Under the pieces are notes generated by a model that saw nothing but the letters and a program-made list of their open reading frames with translations, did not search any database and was not told the origin of the DNA. The translations under genes were made by a program, and so were the position numbers. Positions 43,568 through 52,792 of a DNA stretch of 64,000 nt are shown here, piece by piece; position 1 is the first letter of the stretch, and each line of letters starts with the position of its first letter. Origin of the DNA: Bacteroidota bacterium (GTDB taxonomy: Bacteria > Bacteroidota > Ignavibacteria > Kryptoniales > JAKASW01); contig JAKAGT010000003.1 in assembly GCA_021825585.1 (NCBI GenBank), forward strand, positions 1-64,000, in the 5' to 3' direction.

Positions 43568-44611
43568 ATGAAATTACTCGCAATCGAAACGTCGTGCGAT
43601 GAATGCTCGGCCGCATTAATGGAGGACGAAGATCTTAAATCCATCGTGATCTCCTCCCAGCTTGTCCATAGTGAGTATGGAGGCGTGGTGCCGGAGCTTG
43701 CCTCGCGTGCACACATGGAATTGATCGTACCGGTAATCGAGAAGGCGCTAGGTAAATCCGGATTCGTAAAAGAGGGAATAGACGGGGTCGCGGTAACGTA
43801 CGGTCCCGGTCTCGCGGGTTCGTTGATTGTCGGATTGAGCTTTGCCAAAGCATTCGCTTCTTCGCTCGGGATTCCCGTAGTCGGAGTGAATCACATGGAA
43901 GGGCATCTCTATTCGGCTTTCCTTGAAAAAGAGAAGCCGGATTTTCCATTCATAGCGCTGATCGTCAGCGGTGGCCATACCATGCTGGTCCATGTGAAGG
44001 AGCCTTTCTCGCACGAACTGCTGGGGCAAACTCGCGACGATGCTGCGGGCGAGGCATTCGACAAGGTTGCCAAACTCCTGGGGCTCGGATACCCGGGCGG
44101 ACCGGTCATAGACAAGATGGCGAGAGAGGGGAACCCCGATGCATTTCGATTCCCGCGCGCCTTCATGAACGGGGATTCATTCGAGTTCAGCTTCTCGGGC
44201 ATAAAGACAAGCGTTCTCTATCTTCTGCGCGAACTCAAATACACTTCACCGGACAAGGATGAGAAGCTTGTCCGCGATATCTGCGCGTCTTTTCAGCGGG
44301 CAGTAATCGATGTCCTTGTGGAGAAGACTGTCCGCGCCGCGGAGAAATTCTCGGCTCGCTCCATTGCGGTTGCTGGAGGAGTTGCCGCGAACAGGGAACT
44401 CCGGAACTCGCTGCAGGAGCGCGCGTGTTTGGTCAACGCAAAAGCGTATTTTCCGAGATCCCTTTATTGCACCGACAACGCGGCAATGATCGGCATTGCT
44501 GCCTACTTCAAGTACAGAAAATTCGGGATGGTCTCGGACCTTACGTTGAAGCCCGTTCCGAATCTTCCATTTGTGCCTGAGATCTACCAACCTTCGGCAG
44601 AGAGCCTATAG
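43568..44611 (+). CDS. tsaD: tRNA N6-threonylcarbamoyladenosine transferase TsaD
   Basis: A 347-residue member of the universal Kae1/TsaD family that transfers the threonylcarbamoyl group to A37 of ANN-decoding tRNAs. Hallmarks: 'LAIETSCDECSAAL' at the N-terminus (usually D-E-T), 'VTYGPGLAGSLIVGL', the metal site 'NHMEGHLYSAF' (~108-118), 'LIVSGGHTMLVHV' and the late ATP-site motif 'VAGGVAANRELR' with 'FPRSLYCTDNAAMIGIAAY'. It is directly followed, one base later, by trpA, so the two are probably co-transcribed. Confidence 0.95.
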   Translation: MKLLAIETSCDECSAALMEDEDLKSIVISSQLVHSEYGGVVPELASRAHMELIVPVIEKALGKSGFVKEGIDGVAVTYGPGLAGSLIVGLSFAKAFASSLGIPVVGVNHMEGHLYSAFLEKEKPDFPFIALIVSGGHTMLVHVKEPFSHELLGQTRDDAAGEAFDKVAKLLGLGYPGGPVIDKMAREGNPDAFRFPRAFMNGDSFEFSFSGIKTSVLYLLRELKYTSPDKDEKLVRDICASFQRAVIDVLVEKTVRAAEKFSARSIAVAGGVAANRELRNSLQERACLVNAKAYFPRSLYCTDNAAMIGIAAYFKYRKFGMVSDLTLKPVPNLPFVPEIYQPSAESL

Positions 44612-44612
44612 A

Positions 44613-45416
44613 TTGAATAGAATTCGTTTGCTGTTAAACAGCGCCGCGAAGGGTCACGGCAAAAGGAAATTCCTGAGTATTTATGTGATGCCCGGTTTTC
44701 CGAGGCCAAATTCGACGTTGGACGTACTGAAATCTGCTGAAGCTGCCGGTGCCGATTTTGTCGAGCTCGGCATTCCGTTCAGCGACCCACTCGCTGACGG
44801 TCCTGTAATCCAGCGGGCCTCACAGACCGCTATCGAAAACGGCGTTACGCCCAGTAGTGTCCTCGAACTTGTGAAGAAATTCCGCGCCGGCTCTCAGCTT
44901 CCCATCATCTTGATGGGATATGTAAACTCCTTCCTGAACGGAATCGGCGCAGATTTTCCTGAGAAACTGCAGGAATCGGGCGTCGACGGAGTGATAATTC
45001 CCGATTTGTCGCTCGAGGAATCAGATTCATTGCGGGAGAAAATCGAGAAGGCCGGACTAAGTCTCGTGCTGCTGATTGCGCCCACGTCGAGTCAGGAGAG
45101 GATAAAGAGGATCAACGGTGCGACGAGCGATTTTATTTATTGCGTATCCGTAACGGGTGTTACGGGGGCACGGAAGAATCTCGTTAACAGCGAGGTGACC
45201 GATTTTCTTGGCCGGGTAAGGTCGCTCTCGGCTAAGCCGTTTGTCGTCGGGTTCGGAATATCGACCCCCGAGACGGCAAGAGAGATTTCGCGGTATTCCG
45301 ACGGGGTGGTAGTCGGTTCCGCGCTGCTGCAGTGTATTTCCGGGGCTCCCGAGGGAGAGGAAGGTCAAAGCGCGTTTGAGTTTCTGAAAAATCTCCGAAC
45401 GGCGATCGACGGATGA
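44613..45416 (+). CDS. trpA: Tryptophan synthase alpha chain
   Basis: 267 residues starting at TTG 44613, one base after tsaD. TrpA cleaves indole-3-glycerol phosphate to indole and glyceraldehyde 3-phosphate. Catalytic Glu51 and Asp62 are in 'VELGIPFSDPLADGPVIQRA'; later 'VDGVIIPDLSLEE', 'SVTGVTGARKNL' (phosphate loop) and 'VGFGISTPETAREIS' complete the TIM barrel. The usual YITAGDP is replaced by 'YVMPGFP'. It is not beside trpB or other trp genes; instead it precedes a chorismate mutase domain (4-bp overlap), an aromatic-pathway pairing. Confidence 0.93.
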   Translation: MNRIRLLLNSAAKGHGKRKFLSIYVMPGFPRPNSTLDVLKSAEAAGADFVELGIPFSDPLADGPVIQRASQTAIENGVTPSSVLELVKKFRAGSQLPIILMGYVNSFLNGIGADFPEKLQESGVDGVIIPDLSLEESDSLREKIEKAGLSLVLLIAPTSSQERIKRINGATSDFIYCVSVTGVTGARKNLVNSEVTDFLGRVRSLSAKPFVVGFGISTPETAREISRYSDGVVVGSALLQCISGAPEGEEGQSAFEFLKNLRTAIDG

Positions 45417-46762
45417 AGAACATGAAATCGTTGAGGAAGAAGATCGACCGCGCCGACAAGCGGATCGTGAAACTCCTCAACAAACGTGCGGCCTATGCCG
45501 ATGAAATAGGGAAGATAAAGGAAAAGCTGGGGCTGGAGATATATTCTCCTGAGAGAGAAAAACAGGTAATCGACAATGTTTGTAAGGCGAATCCAGGTCC
45601 GCTGAACGACGAGGCAGTCAGGAGAGTATATGAAAGAATCATCGACGAATCACGCAGGCTAGAAAGGGAAAGCGCTGAGGAGAGGAGAGTCTCCATGCGA
45701 CCAGGTGAACTCTGGAAGGCAATTAAGCGAGGATCACCGCAAATCAACAGTGTCGATCTGCGACAGAAAAAGAATCTTGTACTGCTGGCAGCGAGTGCTC
45801 TGGTGGCTTTCATGGTATTCCTCTTCGTGGTGTTTATCACGCCGTACCACGAAGCGCATGGAAGAGGGATCGTAGTAACCATAGAGCACGGGGCGTCTGC
45901 TGAAGAAGTGTTTACCCAGCTGGCGCGCGACAATCTCATTACGAACAAGCTCTTGTTCAAACTGGCGGCGAGAATCCTTTCTCTGGACCATAAGATTAAA
46001 GCGGGAAAATATGTCTTCGCAGGCCATTTTTCAGATGACGACGTTCTGAATGTCATCTCGTCCGGAAAGAGCAATCTGATCGTCACGGTGACTGTCCCCG
46101 AAGGTTTCACCGTCAGACAAATCGCGTCGGTGTATCATCGTGAGTTAGGTGTCGACTCCCTCAGGTTTGTTCGGGAAGCGCTCGGGGATTCCATGGCTAC
46201 CATATTGAATATTCCTTCGAAGAACCTGGAAGGATATTTGTTTCCACAGACCTACGATTTTTACTATGGTACACCTTCAAGTGAAATAATAACAAGGATG
46301 GTGGAGCAGTTTAAGTCGTTTTTCAATGATTCGCTTCGTTCACGGGCGGTAGAGACAGGATATTCGGTGTCGCAGATAATGAAGATAGCGTCTATAGTCG
46401 AAGCCGAGGCGAAGGTGGACTCCGAGAGGGCTCTGATTGCGAGTGTCTATTACAATCGGTTGAGGAGGGGGATGCCTCTGGAAGCCGATCCGACGATTGA
46501 ATACGCCATGGGCGAACACGCGAGGGTATACTATAAGGACCTGCAGATCGATTCTCCATATAATACTTACCGCAGGGTGGGACTTCCTCCGACTCCGATA
46601 TGCAATCCTGGTGCGAAGTCTATTCTTGCGGCATTGTATCCGGACACGACGAAGTATCTCTTTTTCGTAGCGACTGGCACCGGCGGACACAGGTTCAGCG
46701 ATACTTATCGCGAGCATCTTCGGGCGGTGAAAGCCTACCGAAGAGCCATGATGAGAGAGTGA
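45413..46762 (+). CDS. Chorismate mutase (AroQ) fused to MltG endolytic transglycosylase
   Basis: One uninterrupted 449-codon frame. Residues ~5-90 are a complete AroQ chorismate mutase: Arg8, Arg25, Lys36, Arg48 and Glu49 correspond to E. coli Arg11, Arg28, Lys39, Arg51 and Glu52, and Glu84 sits at the Gln88 position. A transmembrane helix follows (~119-141), then the MltG/YceG domain with 'GYLFPQTYDFYYGTPSSEII', catalytic Glu in 'ASIVEAEAK' (~328-336), 'ADPTIEYAMG' and 'SPYNTYRRVGLPPTPI'. MltG cuts nascent peptidoglycan. A purine-rich Shine-Dalgarno-like GGAGAGGAGAG precedes an internal ATG at 45695, so MltG may also be made alone. A recent fusion by loss of a stop, or a sequencing indel, should be excluded. 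Confidence 0.88.
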   Translation: MKNMKSLRKKIDRADKRIVKLLNKRAAYADEIGKIKEKLGLEIYSPEREKQVIDNVCKANPGPLNDEAVRRVYERIIDESRRLERESAEERRVSMRPGELWKAIKRGSPQINSVDLRQKKNLVLLAASALVAFMVFLFVVFITPYHEAHGRGIVVTIEHGASAEEVFTQLARDNLITNKLLFKLAARILSLDHKIKAGKYVFAGHFSDDDVLNVISSGKSNLIVTVTVPEGFTVRQIASVYHRELGVDSLRFVREALGDSMATILNIPSKNLEGYLFPQTYDFYYGTPSSEIITRMVEQFKSFFNDSLRSRAVETGYSVSQIMKIASIVEAEAKVDSERALIASVYYNRLRRGMPLEADPTIEYAMGEHARVYYKDLQIDSPYNTYRRVGLPPTPICNPGAKSILAALYPDTTKYLFFVATGTGGHRFSDTYREHLRAVKAYRRAMMRE

Positions 46763-48207
46763 AGTCCCTCGTGCTACCGGCGCTGCTTAATCTCAGGCTC
46801 AAGCAAACCGTCAGGGGTGAGGGATTCCGCGGCCTACTGAAATTCCTTGCACCCGATTTACTAGTCGGCTTCTTTCTCGCTTTGACTGCCGAAGGTGTAA
46901 GCATCTTGCTGTTCGCGGACAGGGTTGCAAGTGTGGCATTCGGGGTCGCTCTGTTTACGTTGATTGCGGAAACAAGAAAGTTGTTCTTCAACGGCGGCGA
47001 TATGGAACGCTTCTATTTTGTCCAGCCGACCCTCGCGTTCAGACTTTCCTCGGCCTCCGCGATCTTCCTCTTGGACCTGATGGTGACCTTCTCTGTATTT
47101 CTTCCCGTTATACTTTTCTCCGGCGCCGGACTGTTGAATCCCCTGATAATGGCACAGGCTTTTCTGTCAGCGTCCTGCCTCTCGGTTTCGTTATATGTCC
47201 TTATAGTGTTCCTGGTCTCATTTCTGTCCGAGAAGATGTTGAATCCTGCCTTAACAGGGATTCAGCTTCTGACTGCGCTGGTCCTTCTGGCGCTGTTCCA
47301 ATTGTCGACGGGTCTCGATATCCGGTTGAGTTCAGGCGGGGTATTGTATGCCTCCCTTGTGACTTTGCTTGCGATGTCTCTTGTCTTTGTGTCGTATCCT
47401 GCCGGCGAGGAACTCAGTAAGAAACTGAACCGTAACAGGTCGGGAAGCCGTTTTGATCTCCTGCGTATTTTAGATCGAGTCAGGACTTTCGCGATGATAC
47501 GGAGCTCCGAGGAGAAGGCGGGCTTCATGTTGTTTCTGTCGAGCATCACTCGCAATCCCTCATTCAGGCTTTCGACGATCGGGATCGCGGCGACGCCGGT
47601 TATGGTCGCGGTCTACTGGTCCATGCAGGGTGCCCGGATCATGACGTTCCGGCTGTTCCCCGGTTTTGTAAATTCCGATCTCGTGGCGCCGATGGCGTCG
47701 TTGGTCGTCTCAGCCGTCCTTGTTCACTACTTCCTTTCTCAGAACGTTCTGAGCTCCGTCGATCACGAAGCGAAGTGGCTTGTTGAGACGGCCGGGAATG
47801 TTAACGCCGGCAGGTTCGTGCTGGGCGTCCGGAAGTCGATGCTCCTGGCCGTTCATTTACCCATGACGGCCTTTGTTTACTTTGTCCTGATTTTCGAAAA
47901 CCCGCCGCTTAATGCCGCAGTCGCGGCGGTCACTTTCTACCTGCTGAGTCATGTTGCGGCCAGCTGGTTTTCGGTGATGCAGAAACACCTTCCTTTTTCG
48001 CTTCCGTTTACGAGATTGGGAGCAATTGAGGCCGTAAATCTCGTATTCATGCTGGCATATTCTCTCCTCGTATCCGTGGCTCTCTTCTTTTCTTTCGGCC
48101 AGCCGGAAAAACTTTTGACGGTGAATATTTTAGCATTTATCTTAGTAGGTATTCTGGAGACTTTTTCAACCAGGCTAGTAAACAGAAGAGTGAGACTCAG
48201 TGTCTGA
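46759..48207 (+). CDS. Polytopic membrane protein, ABC-2 permease-like
   Basis: 482 residues from GTG 46759, overlapping the MltG stop by 3 bases (GTGA). There are about ten to twelve hydrophobic segments with a charged central loop (~210-260). The pattern resembles ABC-2-type permeases or exporter components, but no signature is recognised and no ATPase gene is adjacent. Position between mltG and ubiX suggests an operon without a clear functional link. Function not assigned. Confidence 0.7.
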   Translation: MKSLVLPALLNLRLKQTVRGEGFRGLLKFLAPDLLVGFFLALTAEGVSILLFADRVASVAFGVALFTLIAETRKLFFNGGDMERFYFVQPTLAFRLSSASAIFLLDLMVTFSVFLPVILFSGAGLLNPLIMAQAFLSASCLSVSLYVLIVFLVSFLSEKMLNPALTGIQLLTALVLLALFQLSTGLDIRLSSGGVLYASLVTLLAMSLVFVSYPAGEELSKKLNRNRSGSRFDLLRILDRVRTFAMIRSSEEKAGFMLFLSSITRNPSFRLSTIGIAATPVMVAVYWSMQGARIMTFRLFPGFVNSDLVAPMASLVVSAVLVHYFLSQNVLSSVDHEAKWLVETAGNVNAGRFVLGVRKSMLLAVHLPMTAFVYFVLIFENPPLNAAVAAVTFYLLSHVAASWFSVMQKHLPFSLPFTRLGAIEAVNLVFMLAYSLLVSVALFFSFGQPEKLLTVNILAFILVGILETFSTRLVNRRVRLSV

Positions 48208-48811
48208 TACAAAGAAGAAAATCGTGCTAGGGATAACCGGGGCAAGCGGTGCGATTTACGCGCTTCATACCATCCGGGCGATGCTCGTGAACGGTGTGGA
48301 AGTCCATCTCGTGATTTCCGATTACGGTGCCTATGTGATTGAAACGGAGACCGACTTTCCGCTCAAGAGCGGGACAGTGTTGGACGGATTCAGGCAGAAA
48401 TTCGGAGAAGAGGTCCTTAACGGAGACGTTGTGAGGTACAGCAACAAGGACCTCGCGGCATCTATATCGAGCGGTTCTTTCAAGACCGACGGAATGGTCA
48501 TCGTGCCGTGTTCAATGAAAACGCTGTCGGGTGTTTCGAACGGAATTGCGGCAAATCTGATTGAGCGAGCCGCAGATGTCACATTGAAGGAAGGGAGGAG
48601 ATTGGTGCTCGTCCCGCGCGAGACGCCGCTCAACAAGGTTCATCTTAAGAATATGCTTGCAGCTTCGGATGCCGGGGCTCACATCCTTCCGGCCATGCCT
48701 GCTTTTTATCAGAGGCCGTCCACGATAGAGGAGCTTGCGGATTTCATTGCGGCGAGAATACTGGCCTTGTTCGATATCGAAGCAGAACTTTTCGAGCCTT
48801 GGCAGAAATAG
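48200..48811 (+). CDS. ubiX: UbiX family flavin prenyltransferase
   Basis: A 203-residue flavoprotein that makes prenylated FMN for UbiD-type decarboxylases. 'VLGITGASGAIYALHTIRAM' (FMN phosphate site), 'TDGMVIVPCSMKTLSGVSNG' and 'RRLVLVPRETPLNKVHLKNM' are family signatures. The GTG start at 48200 overlaps the end of the membrane protein gene by 8 bases. No UbiD partner gene is in the window. Used in quinone biosynthesis or in aromatic-acid decarboxylation. Confidence 0.93.
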   Translation: MSDTKKKIVLGITGASGAIYALHTIRAMLVNGVEVHLVISDYGAYVIETETDFPLKSGTVLDGFRQKFGEEVLNGDVVRYSNKDLAASISSGSFKTDGMVIVPCSMKTLSGVSNGIAANLIERAADVTLKEGRRLVLVPRETPLNKVHLKNMLAASDAGAHILPAMPAFYQRPSTIEELADFIAARILALFDIEAELFEPWQK

Positions 48812-50589
48812 ACACCTTTCGTCCCTCGACCGATTCCGGCAGTCGGAATTGCGGCTCACATTTGTCCGTGGTATGTCTCGGAAGGCCGTCAAACCGCAGC
48901 CTGAGCCGTCGTTGGATCACAGCCGCTCTGTTAATGTCGGTGGTTTTGGGAATTGCAGGATGCGCCGGTCAGTTTCCACCTTCGGGCGGTCCGGTCGACA
49001 AGACTCCACCGACTATCGTTTTCTCTTCCCCTTCAGAGAAACAACTGAATTTCACTTCGCAGAAGATAGTTCTCCGGTTCGATGAGTACATGTCCGAGCG
49101 AAGTGTCGAAAGTGCTGTCTACTTTCCACCGCTTACTATGTCCGAAATGTCCTTCCATTGGTCGGGGAAGGAGTTGACGATCCGTCTGACGAAAAGACTC
49201 GACACTAACCGAACTTATATCCTGACGATAGGAGCTACTGCAATCGATCTCAGAAACAACTATCTGGGAAGGGCGTATAACCTGGTTTTCTCGACAGGCA
49301 GCAAGATCGATACCGGTACGGTGACCGGCCATGTCTACGGGCCGAAACTTCAGCCGTATACGGTTGCTGCATTCCCCGTGACTTCGGACATCGACACTTT
49401 GAGACCGTCCATGAACCCGGCTAAGTATGTCACTCAATCTGACGACAGCGGAAGCTATGTTCTGCAGGGTCTGGCCGAGGGGAAATACCGGTTGATATGT
49501 TTCGATGACCAGATGCGAAACTTCACCTACGCGCCGCAGGCCGACCTTTATGCTTCCGCCACCCATGATATCGGTATATCGAGGGAAGCTCCGGCTGTCG
49601 ACAATGTGGATTTCATTCCGGCTGAAGAAGACACTTCCTTGCCGCAGCTCTACAGCGCCGACCTGGCGAAAGACGGCCTTATTGTCCTTAAGTTCAGCGA
49701 AACCATCGACACATCTGTTATCAGACCGTCCAATTTCCTTGTGCGAGATTCAATTACTGGTGAGAAGATCCCCGTCGATTTTGCGGCGCGACTCGAGGCA
49801 AATCAATATAACATTGTGATCGGAACGACGTCACCTTTGCCGTTGAAGAGAAAATATCTCATAACTGCGTCGGAGAACCTGACCGACGTCTATCATAATC
49901 CGATAGCGCCGACAAACAACACAACCGTCCTGACGGCAGATAGCGCGACGATGAATCTCGCCCCTTATTACTTCAATTTTCGCGACTCGACCCAGAATGT
50001 CACGTCATACGACACCCTCTTTTGTCAATTCATTTTGCCGGTAGTGCGAAAAGACTCCGCGACGGTGGAAGTCTCGCTCCTCGACAGTACCGGCCTCGAA
50101 CTGCCCGGCTTCGTGAAGCGGACATCCGGGACAATCTTCGGAATTGTGACGAGCGGCCTTAACTCTTCCGAATGGTACACCGCAAAGCTGAAGTACCCGA
50201 TCGAAATAGAAGGACAGAAGAGCAATGAGGCTGGAGGGAGAGACTCGGTGGTCGCTCTTCATTTCAGGACTGTCGATTCGACGGACCTCGGGGACATCGA
50301 AGGGGTGGTGACGCCCGTCGTTCCGGGGAAGAAAGTAATAGTCTCTGCCACAAGAGCTGATGGGCGGAGATTCACCTGTTTTGCCGACACGAGCGGAAAG
50401 TACCAACTGGACGAAATCCTCGCTGGAACTTACACAGTAATGGCCTACGTACAACACGACTCTGTCTCCACTTACTTCATCGGACATAGTTATCCCTACC
50501 AGTTCGCCGAACCTTTCGGTGTGTACGGGGAACCGATAAAGGTGAGGGCACGGTGGACTACAGACGGAGTTTTGATCAGGATGTATTAG
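48799..50589 (+). CDS. Ig-like domain (Big_5) lipoprotein
   Basis: Up to 596 residues; start uncertain (TTG 48799 overlaps ubiX; internal GTG/TTG codons before the signal are possible). The signal 'WITAALLMSVVLGIAGCAG' ends in a lipobox, followed by 'PPSGGPVDKTPPTIVFSSPS', the standard opening of Bacteroidota-type surface/periplasmic lipoproteins with Ig-like Big_5 repeats. Several beta-rich segments follow ('IVLRFDEYMSERSVESAVYF', 'LIVLKFSETIDTSVIRPSNF') and a C-terminal carboxypeptidase-regulatory-like fold ('YQLDEILAGTYTVMAYVQHD'). Exported, outer-membrane-anchored; role unknown. Confidence 0.82.
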   Translation: MAEIDTFRPSTDSGSRNCGSHLSVVCLGRPSNRSLSRRWITAALLMSVVLGIAGCAGQFPPSGGPVDKTPPTIVFSSPSEKQLNFTSQKIVLRFDEYMSERSVESAVYFPPLTMSEMSFHWSGKELTIRLTKRLDTNRTYILTIGATAIDLRNNYLGRAYNLVFSTGSKIDTGTVTGHVYGPKLQPYTVAAFPVTSDIDTLRPSMNPAKYVTQSDDSGSYVLQGLAEGKYRLICFDDQMRNFTYAPQADLYASATHDIGISREAPAVDNVDFIPAEEDTSLPQLYSADLAKDGLIVLKFSETIDTSVIRPSNFLVRDSITGEKIPVDFAARLEANQYNIVIGTTSPLPLKRKYLITASENLTDVYHNPIAPTNNTTVLTADSATMNLAPYYFNFRDSTQNVTSYDTLFCQFILPVVRKDSATVEVSLLDSTGLELPGFVKRTSGTIFGIVTSGLNSSEWYTAKLKYPIEIEGQKSNEAGGRDSVVALHFRTVDSTDLGDIEGVVTPVVPGKKVIVSATRADGRRFTCFADTSGKYQLDEILAGTYTVMAYVQHDSVSTYFIGHSYPYQFAEPFGVYGEPIKVRARWTTDGVLIRMY

Positions 50590-50753
50590 TAGTACTGCCC
50601 CCCGAAGGAAACTGGTTGCCGGTATTGTCGTCATTATCTATTTCAGTCTGAATCGAGTGCCCGAATTACAGGCTTCTTTATATCGGATGCAGGTCTTAAT
50701 TTGCGGTGTCCAAGTGCGTGTGCGCATCGGGCATTCGAAAACTTCAGAACATC

Positions 50754-51407
50754 ATGCTTGAACGAGATTACATATTGCGTATGTTTCAAATGCTTGGGCA
50801 AGCTCTGTCCCGCATAGTCTTCTTCAAGGAGACAAAGGGTTACGCGCAAGCCCTTGTGGAGATCGACAAGGCTGCTCCAGCCATTCTCGGCTTAAGCGTG
50901 GATATGATCGAACGTATCCCGGTTTCCGGGTTGAGAGACGTGTTAGGTTCCGATCCCGCTCTTCTCCATTCGAAATTGTACGCTGCCGGAGTCTTGCTGA
51001 AGGAGAAAGCTGAAATCCTCGAGCTTCAGGAAGAATCGGATGGTAGCGCCCGGCTGTATATGAAATCCCTCGTGCTCTTCGTCGAAGATCTGTCTCCGTT
51101 GAAAGACCGCGAGGACGACCGCGAAATCAAATCAATCGACTTCGCGATAGAGAAGCTGAAAGAATACGAGCTTCCTGTTGAGTTGAAACACAGGTTGGTT
51201 CTCTATTTTGAGATCATGGGCCGGTATGACCAGGCGGAAAACACTGTGTTCGAGATAGTGGATGACGATAGGGGCTACCTGAAGGAGGGCATCTCGTTTT
51301 GTGAACGGCTTCTTCTTAAGTCGGATTCAGAATTGGAGAGCGGGCGACTGCCGCGAAACGAGGTTGAAGAGAGCCTGGCAGTGCTGCAGAAAAGGTCCGC
51401 TGACTGA
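50754..51407 (+). CDS. DUF6483-like helical protein
   Basis: 217 residues from ATG 50754 ('MLERDYILRMFQMLGQALSR'), which matches the usual N-terminus of this uncharacterised helical family (DUF6483, from memory). It has TPR-like paired helices, e.g. 'LVLYFEIMGRYDQAENTVFE' and 'ISFCERLLLKSDSELESGRL'. The longer upstream frame adds a Cys-containing stretch that looks non-coding. It lies between a lipoprotein gene and queF. Function unknown. Confidence 0.75.
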   Translation: MLERDYILRMFQMLGQALSRIVFFKETKGYAQALVEIDKAAPAILGLSVDMIERIPVSGLRDVLGSDPALLHSKLYAAGVLLKEKAEILELQEESDGSARLYMKSLVLFVEDLSPLKDREDDREIKSIDFAIEKLKEYELPVELKHRLVLYFEIMGRYDQAENTVFEIVDDDRGYLKEGISFCERLLLKSDSELESGRLPRNEVEESLAVLQKRSAD

Positions 51408-51473
51408 GGCCACCGGCGCTTCCGTGGGGCGGGCAGGGATAATTTATTCAAGAAGAATCATCGAAGGTAAATC

Positions 51474-51914
51474 ATGGATCGAAAAGGGAAGATGAAGGCG
51501 GAAAATAAAGTGAAGATGACACAGCAATCGGATCTGGCTGACCTGTCGATGCTCGGCAGGAAAACCGAAGCCGTGAGGAAACTGGAGACTTTTCCGAATC
51601 ATCACCCGGACAGAGACTATGTCGTGACTCTGAGGACCGATGAATTCACCTGCCTGTGTCCTGCAACCGGTCAACCCGACTTTGCAGAACTCACGATAGA
51701 GTATGTACCGGACAGGAAGATTGTCGAATCGAAGTCGCTCAAACTCTATTTGTGGTCGTACCGCAACGAAGGCGTTTTCAATGAGCATCTTGCAAATATT
51801 ATCCTTGATGATCTCGTGGATGCCCTTCGGCCAAGATGGTGCAAGGTGACTGCCGACTTCGCGGTCCGCGGCGGAATCGCGATAAGCGTCGAAGCTGAAC
51901 ACGGTAAGCGATGA
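51474..51914 (+). CDS. queF: NADPH-dependent preQ0 reductase QueF
   Basis: A 146-residue type I QueF of the T-fold superfamily, converting 7-cyano-7-deazaguanine to 7-aminomethyl-7-deazaguanine in queuosine biosynthesis. 'FTCLCPATGQPDFAELTIEY' carries the catalytic Cys, 'IVESKSLKLYLWSYRNEGVF' carries the QueF Glu and substrate loop, and 'FNEHLANIILDDLV' follows. AAGG upstream supports ATG 51474. Its stop overlaps the start of the queuosine-precursor transporter by 4 bp. I see no preQ1 riboswitch in the 66 bp before it. Confidence 0.95.
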   Translation: MDRKGKMKAENKVKMTQQSDLADLSMLGRKTEAVRKLETFPNHHPDRDYVVTLRTDEFTCLCPATGQPDFAELTIEYVPDRKIVESKSLKLYLWSYRNEGVFNEHLANIILDDLVDALRPRWCKVTADFAVRGGIAISVEAEHGKR

Positions 51915-52672
51915 GCAGCGGAGGAATTCAACCCGGCCGCCAGTCGACCGGAGGAGAGCGATGGCTTCCCATCATTACTGCAATCTTCGTGACGACCCTG
52001 ATAGTGTCCAACATAATTGCGGTGAAGCTCTTCTCCGTTGGTCCCGTAGTTCTGCCTGCAGGAGTAATAGTATTTCCGATTTCATACATCTTCGGGGATG
52101 TGCTTACCGAGGTGTACGGATATTCGCGGGCGCGCCAGGTGATATGGATCGGATTCGGCTGCAACTTAATCGCGGTCGCGGCGATAATGGTGAGCATCTA
52201 TCTTCCGCCCGCGTCCTTCTGGGATGTAGCCCAGTTAGGGTCGAGTGTCCTTACCCAGAGGGCATACGCTGCGATTCTCGGATTCGCACCTCGCGTGCTG
52301 GCCGCCTCCTTCGTAGCATACCTTGCCGGCGAGTTTCTGAATTCATTCGTGATGGCAAAGATGAAGATCGCGACTCAAGGGAGGCTCCTTTGGTCGAGAA
52401 CCGTGGGATCTACGCTTGTGGGGCAGCTTGCAGACTCCGCTATTTTCATTTCGTTGGCATTTTTGGGTACAGTCCCGGCGGGGGCGCTTGTAACGCTGAC
52501 TGTGTCTCAATGGATTGTGAAATCGGCATACGAAGCAGTTGTGACGCCGCTCACTTATGCGGTAGTGAATTTTCTTAAACGCGCGGAGAATCGCGATTAC
52601 TACGATTATAAGACGAATTTCAACCCGTTGATCTGGGGCGGAGAAGCCGGTGAAAGCGGGGAGAACGTTTGA
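51911..52672 (+). CDS. Queuosine precursor transporter (YhhQ/QPTR family)
   Basis: A 253-residue membrane protein with six to seven helices. The family pattern (YhhQ, DUF165) is seen in 'VTTLIVSNIIAVKLFSVG', 'FPISYIFGDVLTEVYGYSRA', 'NSFVMAKMKIATQG' and 'VGQLADSAIFISLAFLGTVP'. Members import preQ0, preQ1 or queuine for tRNA modification. Overlap with queF (ATGA) supports a shared pathway: imported preQ0 would be reduced by QueF. A short Gly/Glu-rich tail ends the protein. Confidence 0.93.
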   Translation: MSSGGIQPGRQSTGGERWLPIITAIFVTTLIVSNIIAVKLFSVGPVVLPAGVIVFPISYIFGDVLTEVYGYSRARQVIWIGFGCNLIAVAAIMVSIYLPPASFWDVAQLGSSVLTQRAYAAILGFAPRVLAASFVAYLAGEFLNSFVMAKMKIATQGRLLWSRTVGSTLVGQLADSAIFISLAFLGTVPAGALVTLTVSQWIVKSAYEAVVTPLTYAVVNFLKRAENRDYYDYKTNFNPLIWGGEAGESGENV

Positions 52673-52792
52673 AATAGGCGAACTTAGCTTCATGGTAATC
52701 CGGCAGTTTGCAGCGGTCGCAGGCTTTTTCGTGATTGCATATATGGCCGAAACATCCTAAATTTCAGACAAATCCTAAACCGAGGTGAAACG

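Noticed and set aside
51408-51473. Possible preQ1 riboswitch upstream of queF
   Set aside because: Only 66 bp, with no pseudoknot-forming stem and A-rich tail of the known preQ1 classes.
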